Shown here: piece after piece, positions 9,990 to 22,212 of the stretch | How the letters are laid out: each line of letters opens with the position of its first letter | How positions within the stretch are numbered: position 1 is the first letter of the stretch | NCBI GenBank assembly: GCA_949358305.1 | Contig: OX442323.1 | Coordinates: 3,844,001 to 3,908,000 of the forward strand | DNA length: 64,000 nt | Source of the DNA: Strigamia acuminata | Lineage: Eukaryota > Arthropoda > Chilopoda > Geophilomorpha > Linotaeniidae | Direction: 5' to 3' | Translations under genes and position numbers: made by a program | The notes under the pieces: generated by a model | Told to the model about the DNA's origin: nothing | Seen by the model: the letters and a program-made list of their open reading frames with translations, nothing else | Database searches by the model: none

Positions 9990-11585
9990 GCCGCCATTTT
10001 GATTTCTCCACTTCATTCACGCGCGGAGCACATGTTACGGTTTATCTAATTGTTTGTGCTTTAAAATCTTGTTTTATCTGAAATAAACTAGTCTTTCGCT
10101 GTTTTCAAACACGTTACTGACTCACAAAAACATTATGTATATCAACACTAGATAGGGCAAACTCAACAAAACACCTGAAATAAGCCTAAGCATTAAGAAA
10201 AGTCAGCCAATGGAAAGCAAAAAAACACGTCTACTACATTACATGGTTTGAGAAGTGCTCCTTTAGAAGTTTTCCATCCTTGCCCCCTTGGATAGAAAAT
10301 AAACAGGAGACTAGATGTTGTGCCTAAACTTCCTTCTCTACTCTTCTAAACAAAGTAGATGTTTTATAGCATGTGACCTGACCAACTGTCACTAGAGGGA
10401 AAAAAGATAGAAGCTACATGCTGCTTTGTACATTGTATTGTTGGCAATACAATGTACTATTTCAATGCAATAAAGCCTGCATAATTTCCTTGTGGTGTTA
10501 ATACACCACAAGAAGCATGAGCCAGAATCTCAAAGGAATTTTTTGTAACCTTATATCTTGTGGAGATCCGTAACTTATCAATGGCTAAGTCTACATCCGT
10601 GTTGGAGAGGAGCGTGCAGCCCCTCCAAGACATAAAAATGGCTGCTAAAGTTGGGCCAGTTGGGCCAGTAAAAGTCATTTTTAAAAACTGTCCTCTTTTC
10701 TTGTGGTGGGCGTAAGGTAACTATGCTGCAAATACTTGTCCGACCGTTTGCAATGAATGCTTAGCGCAGACTGAATATGCTTTATTGCAAGGGGACTTCT
10801 ATACCAAGTGGAAAAGAAAAAGGGTTTGGGTCATAAGACAAGACAGGATATTACAATTTCTACCCCTGAACACCTGTTCTTAATTTCCCTCTGGCAAGCG
10901 TTTCTTCATCCCAACAGTACTAAATTCACTCTTATTTTTCACAGATTTTCTTAATTGTGTGCGATTTATCTCAAGTTAGTAAGATAATTTTCCTCATTAC
11001 TCCATTTGCACCAAACTCACTCACCACTTGCAAGTGAGAACATGTTTGTCGAGCTTGCCACTCCCCATGGAGCTGTTTGTTTCCACGACTACTTGAAATA
11101 GACGAATGAACATCATTTGCTGTGTGGAAAAATACAGGTTCAAACGTGTATCATTTATCAGTTGTCTCGAAATACAACGTAAAAATATGTTCCAATCAGT
11201 CTGTTAATTTGCTACCTGTGGAAAATTGCATTCTACTTTTTTCTACAATTTTTTCAGTCCTTTATTCCCAAACATCTCATCTATATTTGCGTCATATTCA
11301 TGTTTGCTTCGCTTCATTCTCCATTCTTCATCGGCTTTCTCATCTACTACAGAAATAGGATGCAAATTCCAATCAAAATGGCCATCTTCTCTGTAGAGAT
11401 TACTTGTTGCCCCATTGGCTGTAAGACTAGTGTTTCTCCCGTATATATGGAATTTTTTAAAGCGCTTGGCAACAGCATATTATCGTAGCGCCTCGTATTA
11501 TAGCCGGAGTCCAATTAGTCGCCGGTCCCGTTTAAGCGCTGAGCGGTCAGCGGTGATTTTAACGAAAAAATCACCATTTTTCGCA
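9990..11585. other. Intron interior, no gene seen
   Basis: Unique AT-rich sequence. A block at about 10072-10135 (TTTTATCTGAAATAAACTAG, then TTACTGACTCA) recurs at 60209-60270 and may be the end of an old retroelement. No exon with acceptable splice sites was found. Confidence 0.45.
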
Positions 11586-11588
11586 AAA

Positions 11589-11858
11589 AACCAGCTTGAC
11601 AATGCAACCGATAAACTGAGCAAACTGAAAAATCATGAAATTTGAAAAAGTACCAGCTTAAAACATTGTTTCCAGACTTTTAAAAACATTTTATTATTAA
11701 ATATTAGTCATTTTACATCATTTCAAACATCTAAAATAATGAAACTAATTAAAACCACAACAAAACTACTTTTCCTAGTGAAAGTATACAGGTAACAGTT
11801 AAGAGTAAACAGGCTCGACCAATAGGAACTGGTTCTCCTCTAACAGTGAGCCAGAGTA
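11589..11858. mobile_element. Left-truncated relative of the 4606-5017 element
   Basis: Closely matches 4757-5017 from CCAGCTTGACAA through AATAGGAACTGGT to CCAGAGTA, with small differences. The left half is missing. Confidence 0.75.
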
Positions 11859-11859
11859 A

Positions 11860-13315
11860 GCTTATAGTTAATTTCTAAATATTCTAATTTATTTATCGAC
11901 CCATGGTTATGGCAAGGTTAATCTAACCTAAACTGACCACCATTCTGCTTGTATCGCTAAAGTGACCGAACTCCACTCCATTTTCTTCACGGAGCGCTTT
12001 GGAAAGTTGAATTAGATCGTGTCCGCTTTAAAATAAAACCTTAATCCATCTTCTCTTTACAAGCCATTTTGCCAGATTTATAAATGTAAATTTATTTTCT
12101 TTTGTATTTGAATACTAAATAAAACCATTCTAAGCCTATTTCCAGCACTTTTAGTTTTTATAACTTCAGCCAGCATGTGTTTTGTCTCCAAGGACAACTA
12201 ATACATTCTCTGTGGACTGAAAATACAGAGCAAACCAACAGAGAGAATCTGAGAGCTCACATTATCCTGGTTTTGACAGTGGTTTGTGAGTGTTATTTGC
12301 ACTATCTTCAGACAAAACAGAATACTAAGGTCAGAAGTCTTTCTTGAAGCCTTGTCCATAAATGCCATCAATAATTCCCATTAACCTTTGTAATTCGCCT
12401 TTAGATGGGCTGACAGCATGGCTCTACACACTATGTCACATGTGCATTAGCCAAAGAACTTATAAATCACTTCTGAGCTCATAAAAATTTTGTACAGGTT
12501 AGAAATTACGGTCAAAGCTAAAGATGAATTCACAGCAAGCTTACTTCTTAAATCTGGCCAATCTCAGACAACTGCATTGTTTTTGACCCAGCATTAAAAT
12601 AGTAAAAGATGCTGGGTGATGTTTGTTATTGTTACACTAGGTGCATTCAGTCTTCGAAAGTGGAATAGACTTATCCGTCTGAAATGACTTCTCGAAATAA
12701 GACAATATCCTTGAGACGTCAACTTGAGAGAATTCAAATAAGAGAATTACGTTTAAGTGAAATTGAAATTGAAATCACTTGTTTGACTTATTATCCAAGT
12801 GCTCGACATGAAACGAATTAATAGCACGGGTTTCCTTGAGTCTTGAAAAGATGGGACAGGCCTTTCGACCAGAAAATATTTGATATTTAATATTTCTATT
12901 TTTTTTTTTTAGTCTTCGAGCAAATTTTAATGCAAAAAATAACATAATTCAAATTATCTGTGGGCTGAAAAGCCAAATGTATTTTTGCAAGAGAGCCAAA
13001 AATTTGAAGTTCCGCCAAAGATACCAAATTGATAGTAATTTACCAAGAAAAGTTTATACGTTTGTAAATTTTCAATTCCCCCAAATTGCCATGTTTTCGC
13101 TAAGCCTCTAAAAGCGTGAAAACAACACTTTCTTTCCAAACCCTGCAGCTCACATTACAATTGTGTTTATCCAGTTTCTTTAAGTTGTAAACATCTCCAG
13201 TAGTAATGATTGGGAATAAATCTTCTGCCAAATTACACGCCTCTTTCCATAACTAATTGATTTGCGGTGCTAAAATATACCACTTTCAGCTTTCGCAAAG
13301 CCCATTTTACACTAA
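11860..13315. other. Intron interior, no gene seen
   Basis: AT-rich sequence without a convincing exon. A short piece near 11895-11920 resembles the right end of the TTAA-flanked element at 8601-9002. GGTGCATTCAG after TA at 12649 resembles the end of a TA-flanked element without a visible partner. Confidence 0.45.
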
Positions 13316-13670
13316 CAAGGGGAGGGCACCAATAAGCTATCACAGATTGTTGTAATATTAAACAAGAAGGATTGTTATATCATGCTGAATGAGACCCTAA
13401 AATAATTTCATTCCATAAACAGCCAACAATGCAAACAATGAGCTGAAAGTTGGCACTATTTTGTCTGTGTATACATCAAATCTGAGCAATCAGGCCTAGT
13501 GTATGAATACTGTAAACAACAGTTGCTAGGTAAAAAATAGTTCCAAGATCCAAGTTCAATTTTATCATTTGAGATTCAATGATGTCATTTCCTCTTTTGA
13601 TATCACATGACATATGACATCAGAACTTTGTTCAACAACATGACTGTCTTCATGAAGACAATAATAGTTT

Positions 13671-13742
13671 GTAGTGGTGGTCCAGTGGTTAAGGCAATGG
13701 ACTAGCTATCTTTCCACACAGGTTCAAATCCTGTTGTGTGTG
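13671..13742 (+). pseudogene. tRNA-Ser-like sequence in the left arm of the foldback element
   Basis: The segment GGTCCAGTGGTTAAGGCAAT resembles the D-arm region of tRNA-Ser, and CAGGTTCAAATCCTG forms a T-arm with a 4-bp stem. The A box TGGTCCAGTGG and B box GGTTCAAATCC both fit the Pol III promoter consensus. The acceptor stem does not pair, so it is not a working tRNA. A T5 run at 13747-13751 could end a transcript. Confidence 0.7.
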
Positions 13743-13913
13743 AAAATTTTTACATTCATTTTTTGTTAAATTTTAGCAGTTATTTTAATGTTTGTAATTT
13801 TATATTTGTTAAAAAATTAAAATTAATCAAATTAAAATTTTCTGAAAACAAATATAAAATTACAAACATTAAAATAACTGCTAAAATTTAACAAAAATAA
13901 ATGTAAAAATTTT

Positions 13914-13985
13914 CACACTCAACAGGATTTGAACCTGTGTGGAAAGATACCTAGTCCATTGCTTTAACCACTGGACCACCACTAC
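13914..13985 (-). pseudogene. tRNA-Ser-like sequence in the right arm of the foldback element
   Basis: Inverted copy of 13671-13742 with the same A and B boxes and one or two changes. The two copies face each other across the spacer, so any Pol III transcripts would converge. Confidence 0.7.
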
Positions 13986-15106
13986 AAACTATTATTGTCT
14001 TCATGAAGACAGTCATGTTGTTGAACAAAGTTCTGATGTCATATGTCATGTGATATCAAAAGAGGAAATGACATCATTGAATCTCAAATGATAAAATTGA
14101 ACTTGGATCTTGGAACTATTTTTTACCTAGCAACTGTTGTTTACAGTATTCATACACTAGGCCTGATTGCTCAGATTTGATGTATACACAGACAAAATAG
14201 TGCCAACTTTCAGCTCATTGTTTGCATTGTTGGCTGTTTATGGAATGAAATTATTTTAGGGTCTCATTCAGCATGATATAACAATCCTTCTTGTTTAATA
14301 TTACAACAATCTGTGATAGCTTATTGGTGCCCTCCCCTTGTAAGTCATTTGTCAAATTCATTCCTCTCGGAGAAATCAAGTCGCATTCGAAAAGGCTTTT
14401 AAAGCGTCTAATCCCCTTTCATGCTTCAATTAAATCGATTCTCCTAAAGATATCTAGAAGTTGCAAAGTGCTGCACACCTGCTCAAGAAATGAAGAAAAC
14501 ATCTGTTTCCATCCATAAATATCCAAGAAAATGTGCGGACATGCTAATTACATCGTCAGTACGTGTTTGCGAATGAAACTTAAGTCATCAAACACAATTA
14601 CACAAGAATTATTAGCAATAACTGCATTAAATCTACACTAAATTGCACAAACGAGTTTGTGTCCGATTCAAGACACTTGTTTATACGCCCACACTGTCTC
14701 CTCTCCAGGGGTGAGTGAAAGTCGCCGTATACTTTCCTAGAAAGTAACCAGGTAATTGCTAAGCCCGCACACTTGTTCAGAACCAAATAAAAACGTAATG
14801 AAAACAAATCAGGTCCTCGTTGTCTACCAGCTTTTATTTCCTACCTGTTTTGCAATTTATCTATTTTTATCTGGCGCCTTCTCTCGATAAAAGCCCGCAG
14901 AACTCATCTAGTTCACCTCTAGAGAGGGATTGTCTTCCGTTTCGTGGCTGGCGCTCATTTTACAATCAAAACAGAAGGAATGAAAGCCTCGATCTAATCA
15001 TTTGCATAGTTTGAGGCGACAATATCCGGCTAGCACAAGAGTTGTCAACTCCCGACTTCAGTGTTCGAAGTTAACGTCTGATAAAGCGCCCGCTATTGAA
15101 ATATTA

Positions 15107-15596
15107 GAGAGTTTGCGGGATGCATTTTTCCCTTATTTTGTGCCAAGTTACACTATTTTAGTGCCATATCGTAAGGGAAATATCTTTAGTGTATCGTTTT
15201 CAACACTAAATTAAAATATAGCGCAGCCAATCAGAATTGAGAACACTATATTGTTAGCTCCGCCCATTGCAAATGGCGATTATTTTGTTGTCCCGATCAA
15301 ACACATCAGTCATAGGTTCGTAGATTGAATGATTAGTGAGGCCTAAAAGTGAATTTTAGGCCCAAAACCATACTTTATAGGCATAATAATGGAATTTTAT
15401 GCAGAAATTTGCACATTTACGCCCCCACAGTGAATTTTTAGGCCCAAAATTACTAACTGTTAGTAGTTGGCTGAAATAGTGTAGCGATAAGGGAAAAGTG
15501 CAGCCCGCAAAAACTTAATTTATCATTTTTTCCTTACACTATTTTTATACTGTATAGTCTTTAACTATAAGGGAAAAATGCATCCCGCAAACTCTC
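15107..15596. mobile_element. TA-flanked short element (GAGAGTTTGCGGGATGC ends), copy 1
   Basis: Inverted ends GAGAGTTTGCGGGATGCAT / ATGCATCCCGCAAACTCTC are flanked by TA (15105-15106 and 15597-15598). Most of its length matches the copy at 28629-29191. It has no coding capacity. Confidence 0.8.
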
Positions 15597-15635
15597 TATT
15601 TTGTGTTTTACTTCAATTTTAAAACAAAAGTGACA

Positions 15636-15871
15636 TACAGTACAACGTTGACCTATTTCCAATTGGTTGAGCCGGATTACGCCTAACTGTGGACTGTGCT
15701 CTACTACGCGGAAAAGTAGTTCTGTTTATGTTGACAATGAAACAAGTGTTGGTAATCGATCACAATGTTTGCAGTTTTGATTACAATTCTGGTGTTATGG
15801 GTTACTTTTTTGTGCCACTACACCAGTGATACGGCTGGAGTTGGGTAAATGTTGTATCGGTTAAGAGTATA
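15636..15871. mobile_element. Family X short element, copy 2
   Basis: Uninterrupted relative of 3231-3791, containing CCAATTGGTTGAGCCGGAT and TGTGCCACTACACCAGTG and ending in GAGTATA. Left-end position is approximate. Confidence 0.65.
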
Positions 15872-15898
15872 GAACCTAGATTTACTCCGCAATTTAGA

Positions 15899-16045
15899 TA
15901 GTCAAACCTCGTTATAACGAATCGCGTTATAACAAATTTTTGATATAACGAATTGTTAAAAATGACTTGGTTGGCCAGCCGTAGACCACCTTGTTAAATA
16001 TTTTTAATAGAACGAATTTTTGTATAAGGAATTATTCGTTATAAC
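15899..16045. mobile_element. Partial pogo-like element
   Basis: TAGTCAAACCTCGTTATAAC, with repeated CGTTATAAC and ATAACGAAT blocks, resembles the pogo/Tigger ends seen at 24293-24458 and 45361-45709. The right end is decayed. Confidence 0.5.
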
Positions 16046-16049
16046 AAAC

Positions 16050-17020
16050 AAGTTTTATGAACCGGAAAGCAATTTTTGGGCAATAAAAAATATAAATGAT
16101 ATTGACAATTGTCCACATGAAATATCAGAAGATTTAATTTTTAAATTAATAAAATTAATAATTTTATTTTTTTTCGCACAAGGATTACGTTGTTGCGAAA
16201 TTTCAGAAATCCGCTAATGCTCCGCCTGTGCTTCCCAGCTGAGCATGTGAAACAAAATTCCAAGTGTGTCCTGATCTCCTGAATTCAAGCTTCTGGGAAT
16301 CAATGTGAAAAACTTGGGGGGATATTGCTCAATCCGTAGAAATAAAAAAAGCAAAGCATATTAAAATGCAAATTCATCAAAAAAAATTATCTCTAAAAAA
16401 TGGAATTTCGGCGCATAATACATAACAATTGTGTAGTCAAGAAAAACAGAATTTCCAATATACAACTTTCCAAATGAAAAAATTCCAAATTTCTTTTTAA
16501 TTTCAAAAATTGAAAGAGAATAAAAAAAAAAAACAATTGATCTAATTATAGAAATTCCAATCCAGAAAAAAAAAATCTTCTAGAAAAATTTGTTGGAATG
16601 AAAATTTTAATAATTATAATTTATAAGCACTATAATCGACTTTAATAAAGCAGTAATTTTCATCCAGCCATCCATTTAACAAAGTTATGGATGCACACAC
16701 ACCAGCTCGATAAAATCAAAAAAATGTCGTCAATCTGATTCTTAACTCTAGCAGAACCAAACCTAAAAATAATTTGTTTTTGAAAATAATTCTACTCTTT
16801 GATTATTCCACTTTTATGTTGACATTTAACAAATTTATCATTTGTCGTGACAGTATGAGCACTGACATTAAGGCCTAGAATGATCGGTAAACATAGGAAT
16901 TTGAATATTTACTAGGTATTAAATAACTAATCTACTCACTTGAATCTCTTTGTTAAATGAACAAACAAAATTCCCCATTCATTAAAATATACATACATCA
17001 TCGCCCGAATCCGTTTTATA
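16050..17020. other. Intron interior, no gene seen
   Basis: AT-rich, low-complexity sequence with many A runs. No exon or element ends recognised. Confidence 0.5.
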
Positions 17021-17029
17021 CCGTTTTAT

Positions 17030-17355
17030 ACACATTTGCACTCGTTTTTGCACGTTTTAAACTCTTTTTCACTCATTTTTGCACGTTTCAAATCCATTTT
17101 CAATCGTTTTTTAACTTTTCAGATATATTTTCACTCGTTTTTGCACGTTTTAAACACATTTTCACTCGTTTTTGCACGTTTTAAACACATTTTCACTCGT
17201 TTTTATACGTTTCAAACACATTTTCACTCATTTTCGCTCGTTTTAAATCCATTTTCAATTGTTTTTGCACATTTTAAACCCATTTTCACACATTTTCAAT
17301 TGTTTTTGCACATTTTAAACCCATTTTCACACATTTTCACCCGTTTTTCACCAAT
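17030..17355. repeat. Minisatellite, period about 34 bp
   Basis: Tandem units like CATTTTCACTCGTTTTTGCA followed by CGTTTTAAACA, about nine imperfect copies. The open frames across it are a by-product of the repeat. Confidence 0.85.
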
Positions 17356-17359
17356 TTAA

Positions 17360-18700
17360 TGCAAGTTTTTAACCGTTTTGCAACCGATGGCAAAATTTTG
17401 ACCCAGCTAACCCCCCATGAACAGGGATCTGCGGTTGGTCGCACCTTTAATCCGGATAAACGTCAGACCAAGATAAATTGTCTGATTTAGAGTACGTCCA
17501 TTTCAGTTCTTATCTTTTGACAATTCGCATTTGTCAAGTGTCCAACGTAGACTTCAATTTTTCAAGTCCAGCTGAAAATAATTGCTGACAATTATATCTT
17601 TCCCCGTTTATCTCAGAAAATCGCCTAGCAACGGAGCTTTTCAAGCCATTTCTTTAATTTCAGCTCCAACTATCGCTTTGATCTTTAATCGCTATAAAAG
17701 CAGAAAGGTCAGCACTTTCAACAAAGAATCGGTCTCCAGACCCAAATGAAAAGGTATACTTAAAGTTCACAATAAAGATCATTTGGAAGCCACTCTTGCT
17801 TTTAGTTCTTTCATTTTTCAACTAAAAAACTGAAGTCAAGTAATGCCAACGAAGATTACTGCAACAGTTATCCCATCCGGTTCAAAAATGTATTTTGCAA
17901 TGTATTGCTTTTTCAGTGTATATTCAATGTATTTTTAAACCATATGGGACAGTTGATGGGGCAAATTTTCTGCATTAATTCACAATTTCAACATATTGTC
18001 AACACGATTCATTCAATTAAAACTGCAGATATTTGAACCAACACCAAACTGCACAAAAAAAGAAAGCTTTTATTAAAACGTGCTGCCCTGCACAGCTCTG
18101 CACCAGTAATGATGAGATCAAGTGATTAAAGGAGAACATATGAAACAAACAAAAAGAAACACAACTTTGTGTGTATTTCAAAAGAAAAAAATGACATTAA
18201 TAAAAAAGTGTGAGAAAAAGTTGGTCTCTCAACTGATTTATGCTTTTAGATTACCATGGAAAGCACCTGCTTAGATTTCACACATCACAAAAAAATTTGT
18301 TGCCAAAACGAAACAGATAAACATTGTGGTGACCCGGTATCACCAGGCTGAAACTAAAAATAAGAATATTTATTGGAAATATATATTTTATTTTATCAGA
18401 ATTATTTCTGTTTATTATTTTTTATTTTGTCCATAAAAGTTGGTTGTTATAAAAAATTAGGTCGTTGCCAGGGCAACAGGCCTACAAGCCCCTATGACTC
18501 AACAGGATGCATATCCTGTCTGAGATTGAGAAGGCAGTCTAAAACCAAATCATTGCCATGAACAGTCACAAAAGTTTATCTCCTGAAATCAAACCAATTT
18601 CTTGATTTAACTTGTGATTTATGCCATTATTTGGACTCCTTTCACAGCCAGTGAATGCTTTCTTGCAACAAATAGCATTTGTTGTGGGAGTTATTCTTTG
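17360..18700. other. Intron interior, no gene seen
   Basis: No exon, repeat ends or RNA gene recognised apart from simple A-rich runs. Confidence 0.45.
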
Positions 18701-18705
18701 CTCAG

Positions 18706-18929
18706 TTAATACTGAATTGAGCCGAGACCACAGCCTAGCCTTGGGCTTGTCAAGAGCCGGTGAAAAGAAGCCAAAAGTCGGCATCATCGCAGCCTACGGA
18801 GCTCATCGTGAGGTCCAAGCCCAGAAAGGTCGCAAATTGCCTGAAACCGTCACGTCGTCTGTTCAGCGTAAGGAATTCTTCCAACCGCAGTCAGAAGAAT
18901 TGCCCGAATGGTTTGTCGTCGTGCAGTTT
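18706..18929 (+). CDS. Candidate exon of an unidentified plus-strand gene
   Basis: A segment of clearly higher GC than its surroundings is open for 74 codons. It lies between an acceptor-like TTCTTTGCTCAG (AG at 18704-18705) and a donor GTGAGT (from 18930). It would enter with one base owed and end in phase 0. The peptide includes GEKKPKVGIIAAYGAHREVQ and FFQPQSEELPEWFVV; I do not recognise the family. It lies inside intron 1 of the cyclase on the opposite strand, so it would belong to a nested gene, or be a stray gene fragment. No partner exon was identified. Confidence 0.3.
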
Positions 18930-20329
18930 GTGAGTAGAAGTAGAGACAAGATTTCGGAATATTTTCTGTTATTTTTAAGTGAAGAAAACCAAATTATTTC
19001 GGGCCAAAACTGATCAATTATCGTCACGAGAAGCCATCGACATTTTACAATCATTTTCCATTCATAAACACGATTCATTTTATTAATATTAGTTAATTTA
19101 AATAGTCAATGTATAATTTCAGTATCAAAGAATGTATTTAAATATTTCATGAAAATTGTATCAAAATTATTCTAATCCCAGAATAAATTACTTACGTGTT
19201 TGTTTTGAGAAGATATTAGTTTCTTATTAATATTTTTTTTACATACTTTTGATAAGACCCGGTGCGGCAACCGTTTGTAGCTTAGTTTATTAAGTTAAAA
19301 AACATTACAACAACATGTAATCGTCATACTGGATTATGGGATTGTTCCCAGAACAAACACAGGAGGCGGGAAGGATTATTTGAATGTTTAAAATCAATTC
19401 AACAAGAATACATGAAAATTAAACATCAAAGCACAATTAATAACATTTTCTAGATGGTAAATATTTATATGTATGTATATGTATGTAATTAGCGTTCCAT
19501 AATTGCACCAGTCTTGAAGTAGACTTACTGGAATGGAATCAACAATTTTTCCTATAATACTTAAAAAGCTTAACTATCAAATTGCGTTTTTCAACCAGTT
19601 TTATAACTACCTGAGCCTCCATTCAGGTCGTAATTACTCTTGAAAACAAAAGATTTTCATGAATTTTCTCTACAATTTAAATTTTAAATAAATGTAAACT
19701 GAAAAATTCAAGTGGAATGGTGCAAAAAGCAATTAGAATTTTATCATCCTCTAAGTGAAATTAAACGAAGCAGAAAACATAAAATGTCATACAACCCATT
19801 TGAAGAAAGTAATCTCATTTTCAAATACAAAATTCATGTCCGACATGAACGCATTATTTTCATGACGCGCTGTGATTGGTTGAGAGATGTATTGAGATAC
19901 ATTGATGAAACTACGTCATTAAAATAATACTTTCATGCCACTGCCTTTAAAATAACCTTTTTCCGCCGACAGGAAACACAAGTTAAAAGCAAATATTTTT
20001 GTTTTTAAAATATTATTTTTCAAATGCAATTGACATGTAAAGACACTACTGGGCTGTAGGCATCCATGTATACAACTAATATCGCAATATGTTCAAAATA
20101 TTTGGAAAAACACATTTTTATAGATCTTTGTTGTCCTGAATCAGGGAATAAATAAAATTGAATGGTGTAAGATACTCTGAACTTAGCAGAGTAGTGTTAC
20201 ACTGTGGTTGAGATTCCCATGAGGATTGAATAAAGAGTTCTTGTCACATTGCTGATTTGTGGTGGACTAATTTAATAATACAATAATTGGTTCGTTGCCT
20301 GGCTACTGCAATGTTGTGGTAAGAAAGTA

Positions 20330-20510
20330 AGCCTGTGCGATTACTCTTTGAAGCGAATGCGAATGCAATATTGCAGTTTGCCAATATTGCCATGTAACGC
20401 AAATCGCAACATATTACGATATATCGCAAACAATATCTACTTACTAATGTAGCTGCAATATTACATAAAAAAACAACCGTGTTGCGATGTACCGCAAATT
20501 CGCACAGGCC
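20330..20510. mobile_element. TA-flanked short element (GCCTGTGCGA ends)
   Basis: Inverted ends AGCCTGTGCGATT / AATTCGCACAGGCC are flanked by TA at 20328-20329 and 20511-20512. Internally rich in GCAATATTG and CGCAA motifs. It lies 7 bp from the next element. Confidence 0.6.
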
Positions 20511-20517
20511 TATTAAG

Positions 20518-20913
20518 ATGGAAACAAAAGGGAGCGGATAAAATTCCAAAGCTTGCTAGTACAAGTTTAAAGAGAGAGTCATTTACAACCTCACTTGACC
20601 CGTTTTTGGCTTACCAGCTTAACTGGCAAACTCAAGCTAGCTCGGTAGCTAGCCAGAAATTCCTGTCAAAATCTCCTCCAAGAATTTCCTCATGATTCTG
20701 ATTGGCTGTCAAAGTCACATGACCAAAACACCAGCAAGCTTGCAGGTGGTAAATCAAACTCAGTTTGATCGGAGCCAATGAGTACAAGCTCGCTTCAAAA
20801 CAACGCTTTGAATAAAAACGCAAGCTTGTGTTTGCTCGAGCGGGCGAACTTTTAGCCGCAATTTCAAGTAAACGCAAGCTTTTAAATTTTACCCGCTCCC
20901 TTGTGTTTCCACC
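20518..20913. mobile_element. Inverted-repeat element (GGTGGAAACACAAGGGAGCG ends), copy 2
   Basis: A 396-bp copy in the opposite orientation to 4225-5140, with ends GGAAACAAAAGGGAGCGG and CCGCTCCCTTGTGTTTCC. The flanks TTAAG and TCAAG may be a decayed 5-bp target duplication. It lacks the nested element of copy 1, so it gives the uninterrupted form. Confidence 0.75.
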
Positions 20914-21007
20914 TCAAGGAAGGGATTATTAAGTGCACGCTATGGTTTGTACAATATGTGAAAAAGCTTAGATTCATAATATAAATTGGTTGCAGATGCA
21001 ACAAATG

Positions 21008-21312
21008 GGACGCAAATATTGAGCCAGATATCTGTAACCAAACTTCGCAAATTATTATTGAAGATGTGCTGCTGTATTGTAATGGTGAGAGGTCGAGGTT
21101 GGGCATATTTGGTTTTCTTTTTCAAACAAGAGTGTGGAGCTAGCGCCCCCTTAACCCCCGCGAATCCAACCGTATCCATTTCTTTTATAAATAAACACCA
21201 ACACCAAATATAAGCCCAACCTCAGCTTCTCGCCATCACAATAGCAGCGTATCATCAATATTAGTTTGCGATGTTTGACCACAGATATCTCGCTCAATAT
21301 TCGCGTGGCAAT
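21008..21312. repeat. Foldback repeat with about 100-bp arms
   Basis: The arm 21008-21111 (with TTGAGCCAGATATCTGT, ATTGAAGATG, GAGGTTGGGCATATTTGG) is repeated inverted at 21205-21312 with about 80 percent match by eye. The ends are not sharp, so the element type is unknown. Confidence 0.65.
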
Positions 21313-22212
21313 CAATTTTACTTATTTTCTTGATTCAGGCCATCATATGGACGAAATTTAGCAATTTAAATCGAATTATAAGCCGAATTACGCATAAAGG
21401 ATCGGCCGTTGCTCGGAACAGTCCGTACGCGTATGTCTTTCCCAAAAATCCACCTTGGACCCCATATTGTGAATATTACTCCAATTTATTCATTTTACCC
21501 TCACCTATCGATACATTTTAAATATAATTGTAGGTGTTAAAGAAACAAACGAACAAATATATTAGCGATGTAAATTTATGAGCGTGACGAGTCGCGCGTA
21601 AGTAAAACCAGTTAAAATGCACCTGAACTTTCTTCAACTTTAAATGACTTATCCAAGTAACGAGATAGCTTTTCAATTGGAAAACCTATCACTAAGCTAC
21701 TGCCAATTCCCATAACAGCAAAGAACCAAAAGACTTCCACTGTAAGCAAACATTTAGCATATGAGATGAGTGCTTGACAAAGAAGAAAAAAGGCCAAGAA
21801 ACCGGAGATTAGGAAGAAAAATAAACCCATAAAGTCAGAAAGAATAAGAAAACCTACTAATCTCCCTAAACTAATGTCTTAAAACGTACAATAATTTAAA
21901 AAAAAACCACCCACCACTCCATTTCCACAACCCTAATCCCCACTGTCAAATCCCACCCAATAAAACGTAATTCGCAGATCAATTCAAACTCTTCCTTTCC
22001 CCCCTTCAAATTTCCTATCTATATCCACCCACACATCTCATTCCATCTCCCAAAAAATAAAAAAAAACACTTCCATCTCATCAAACAATGTCTCAACGGT
22101 AAAATAAACAAACCCACGCCTCACCTCATTGCACGAAAACAACTTAAAAAAAAAACCAATTTACTTTTACATCCGAATAAAAATAAAAGAAGAAAATTTT
22201 ATTTTCACTTAC

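Larger units (their letters stand above)
13316..14340. mobile_element. Large foldback element, TAA-flanked, with tRNA-Ser-like arms
   Basis: The arms 13316-13810 and 13847-14340 are almost perfect inverted copies of about 495 bp around a 36-bp spacer. The ends read CAAGGGGAGGGCACC and each is flanked by TAA (13313-13315 and 14341-14343), a 3-bp target as in PIF/Harbinger elements. No transposase frame is present. Each arm contains a tRNA-Ser-like sequence. High arm identity suggests a recent or gene-converted copy. Confidence 0.85.
2615..22212 (-). other. Intron 1 of the receptor guanylate cyclase (about 19.6 kb)
   Basis: Inferred from donor GTAAGT at 22212-22207 and acceptor TGTTTGCAG before 2614. 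No other exon is needed, because exon 1 and exon 2 join in phase 0 at a position where related proteins are continuous. The intron is filled with short inverted-repeat elements, listed separately. One plus-strand candidate exon (18706-18929) lies inside it. Confidence 0.82.

Noticed and set aside
13671-13742. Functional tRNA-Ser gene
   Set aside because: The acceptor stem does not pair, the anticodon and variable regions are not well formed, and it lies in a repeated inverted arm.
17036-17359. Plus-strand frame of 107 codons
   Set aside because: It arises from the period of the minisatellite and has no real protein character.
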